The notes under the pieces: model-generated | The model's input: the letters and a program-made list of their open reading frames with translations, nothing else | The model's database searches: none | Told to the model about the DNA's origin: nothing | Origin: Pelotomaculum sp. | Lineage (GTDB): Bacteria > Bacillota > Desulfotomaculia > Desulfotomaculales > Pelotomaculaceae | Length of the DNA stretch: 5,741 nt | Direction of reading: 5' to 3' | Assembly (NCBI GenBank): GCA_022839445.1 | Contig: JALHFC010000086.1 | Location: 1 to 5,741 of the forward strand | Made by a program: the position numbers and the translations under genes | In this document: positions 4,485-5,741 of the stretch, piece by piece | Layout: each line of letters opens with the position of its first letter | How positions within the stretch are numbered: the stretch's first letter is position 1

Positions 4485-5741
4485 ATTAGCCATCCTAACC
4501 AGTTGTTTAAATAGGCAAACACAAATAGTTGTGACTACCAAATAAATCGCCGCCACAAACAGCAGCGGGAAAAACGCGTCATATGTGCGGCTCCGAATGA
4601 TATCTGCCACCCTTGTCAGATCCTGAATAGCGATATAACCAACTATTGCGGTTGCCTTGACCAGCTCAATAAAGCCGTCACAGTAGGCAGGCAGGGCTCG
4701 TTTAACCGCCTGTGGCAGCGTTACTTCTTTAAAGGCGCCAAAGGCTGTAAACCCTAAGCTCCGCGCCGCCTCTATCTCTACGATGTCGACGGTCTCTATC
4801 GCTCCTTTGAGGTTTGACGCAACGGTCGCACCCCAAACAAGCGCAAAGGCGCACACCGCGATTAGCATTGCCGGGATATCAGTTTTCCCAAATATGATGT
4901 AGTAGCTGATCATCAACAAAACCACTAAGGGCAAGCCGCGTATTAGACCGCAATAAAACCTGCCTAGACCGCTTATAAATCTACTCTTACGCATCAGCAC
5001 CCAACAAATAAACCCTCCCAGCAATGTGCCGAGCACTTGCGCAAGCAGCGAGATCGTCATGGTGACGCCTAGACCGTCCAGGACCATCTTCCAGCGGTTT
5101 TCCGTGATCAAGTTGCGGTGGATTGAAGATTTGAGCCATTCATTAAAACCGGCGCGTACATTACCCTTTGCGGCGTCGCCGGGAGGGAAGCCGTGTTCCT
5201 TGCCTGTACCGGTATGACCTGCATTGGTTTGAAGCGTTGCAACGGACGGCTCTTGCTTACTCACCACCAGTACGGTCTTGCTCACATAGTCAGGATCGCC
5301 GAACAGGAAGCTCTTCTTCCGTTCATTGGTGATATAAACGCTCCCCCCGATATCCGCCTTACCGCTGGCTACATAACCCATCATGGCGCCAAAATCCATA
5401 TCGACAAACTTGATATCCTTTCCCAGCCAGGCGGCAAAGCGGCTGAGTTGTTCGATGTCAAATCCGGAAAACTCCCCACTTTCCCCCGCAAAAGTAAACG
5501 GCGGGTAAGTGGCCATAATGGCCACGGTTAGCGTCCCGTTTGCGCCGGTCAGCGAAATCTCGGGCATCACTGCCTCAAAGGCGTAGGATTTCAGCCAGCG
5601 TTCCTGCATCTCCGCCAGCGTGCCGTCCGCCTTTATTTGAGCAAGGAACTCGTTGTATTGTCCGATGATATCCTGCCGCGTGGAAAAAACTCCATACTCA
5701 AAGTCGAGCTCCGCAAGCGGAACGGGTAGCGCCTGCAGACC
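4470..5741 (-). CDS. Fused amino-acid binding protein-permease of an ABC importer (5' part outside window)
   Basis: The minus-strand frame is open to the right edge, so the ATG at 5609 is internal. The first 44 in-window codons (YGVFSTRQD, then IKADGTLAEMQERW across 5609) are the usual end of an SBP_bac_3 amino-acid binding domain. Counting from the Met at 5609, residues 26-117 are the start of a second such domain: LTVAIMATYPPFTF, GFDIEQLSRF, SGKADIGGS and TNERKKSFLFGDPDY. Arg97 sits at the place of the carboxylate-binding arginine. The second lobe is missing, and a Gly/Thr/Pro-rich linker (118-160) leads to the permease (about 170-375). That domain has about five membrane helices, the EAA-loop signature EAARSLGFTAF...LP (280-299) and VKATAIVGYIAIQDL. 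Function: uptake of polar amino acids with the ATPase downstream. The substrate is not predictable. The tandem layout recalls GlnP of lactococci, but there both binding domains are full length. I recall clostridial proteins with this same half-domain, so it may be the normal family form. Confidence 0.88.
   Translation of the reverse strand, partial: GLQALPVPLAELDFEYGVFSTRQDIIGQYNEFLAQIKADGTLAEMQERWLKSYAFEAVMPEISLTGANGTLTVAIMATYPPFTFAGESGEFSGFDIEQLSRFAAWLGKDIKFVDMDFGAMMGYVASGKADIGGSVYITNERKKSFLFGDPDYVSKTVLVVSKQEPSVATLQTNAGHTGTGKEHGFPPGDAAKGNVRAGFNEWLKSSIHRNLITENRWKMVLDGLGVTMTISLLAQVLGTLLGGFICWVLMRKSRFISGLGRFYCGLIRGLPLVVLLMISYYIIFGKTDIPAMLIAVCAFALVWGATVASNLKGAIETVDIVEIEAARSLGFTAFGAFKEVTLPQAVKRALPAYCDGFIELVKATAIVGYIAIQDLTRVADIIRSRTYDAFFPLLFVAAIYLVVTTICVCLFKQLVRMANKGLR

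Noticed and set aside
1..5741. CRISPR array, tRNA, rRNA, riboswitch, toxin-antitoxin or defence island
   Set aside because: No spaced direct repeats, cloverleaf-like segments, recognised aptamer motifs or defence-type domains were seen by eye on either strand.

Overview
The window looks like chromosomal DNA of an anaerobic Gram-positive bacterium (Firmicutes). My best guess is the Peptococcaceae/Desulfotomaculum-Pelotomaculum neighbourhood. The reasons are strong Shine-Dalgarno sites, moderate GC, a tadC gene followed by a DUF192-type gene, and a fused amino-acid ABC transporter of a kind I associate with Clostridia. The lineage is inferred from remembered gene order, not from a marker gene.

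Left part (1-2526, plus strand): the 3' half of a TadC-like type II secretion F-family membrane protein (Tad/Flp pilus assembly) enters from the left edge. A DUF192-family gene follows, broken by a frame-changing deletion across its core motif. Then comes a complete 560-residue membrane chemoreceptor-like protein with an extracytoplasmic sensor, HAMP domain and long coiled coil. The hairpin tip that normally contacts CheA/CheW is heavily degenerate. Spacing and strand fit one transcription unit, suggesting a sensory protein associated with a pilus machine.

Middle (2516-3446, mostly minus strand): a small unrecognised protein of 129 residues converges on the receptor gene, and the two coding regions overlap by 11 bp. 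Upstream of it lies an AT-rich gene-poor stretch with promoter-like boxes, a REP-like motif and an 8-bp inverted repeat. After this is a class I methyltransferase remnant that lacks its N-terminus and most of its core. The remnant directly abuts the stop codon of the transporter ATPase, so this is a rearranged, decaying junction between two functional loci.

Right part (3397-5741, minus strand): a two-gene polar amino-acid uptake operon. The upstream gene runs off the right edge. It encodes the end of one periplasmic-type binding domain, a second binding domain reduced to about its first lobe, a Gly/Thr-rich linker and a complete permease domain. Its stop codon overlaps the ATG of the ATPase gene (TAATG). 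The ATPase carries a complete ABC core plus a C-terminal domain of about 115 residues resembling a divergent GHKL/anti-sigma-type ATPase fold.

I see no CRISPR array, tRNA, rRNA, intact transposase or convincing new defence system. The most interesting items are the tip-degenerate receptor beside tad genes, the ATPase with its appended GHKL-like domain, and the cluster of gene remnants in the middle.
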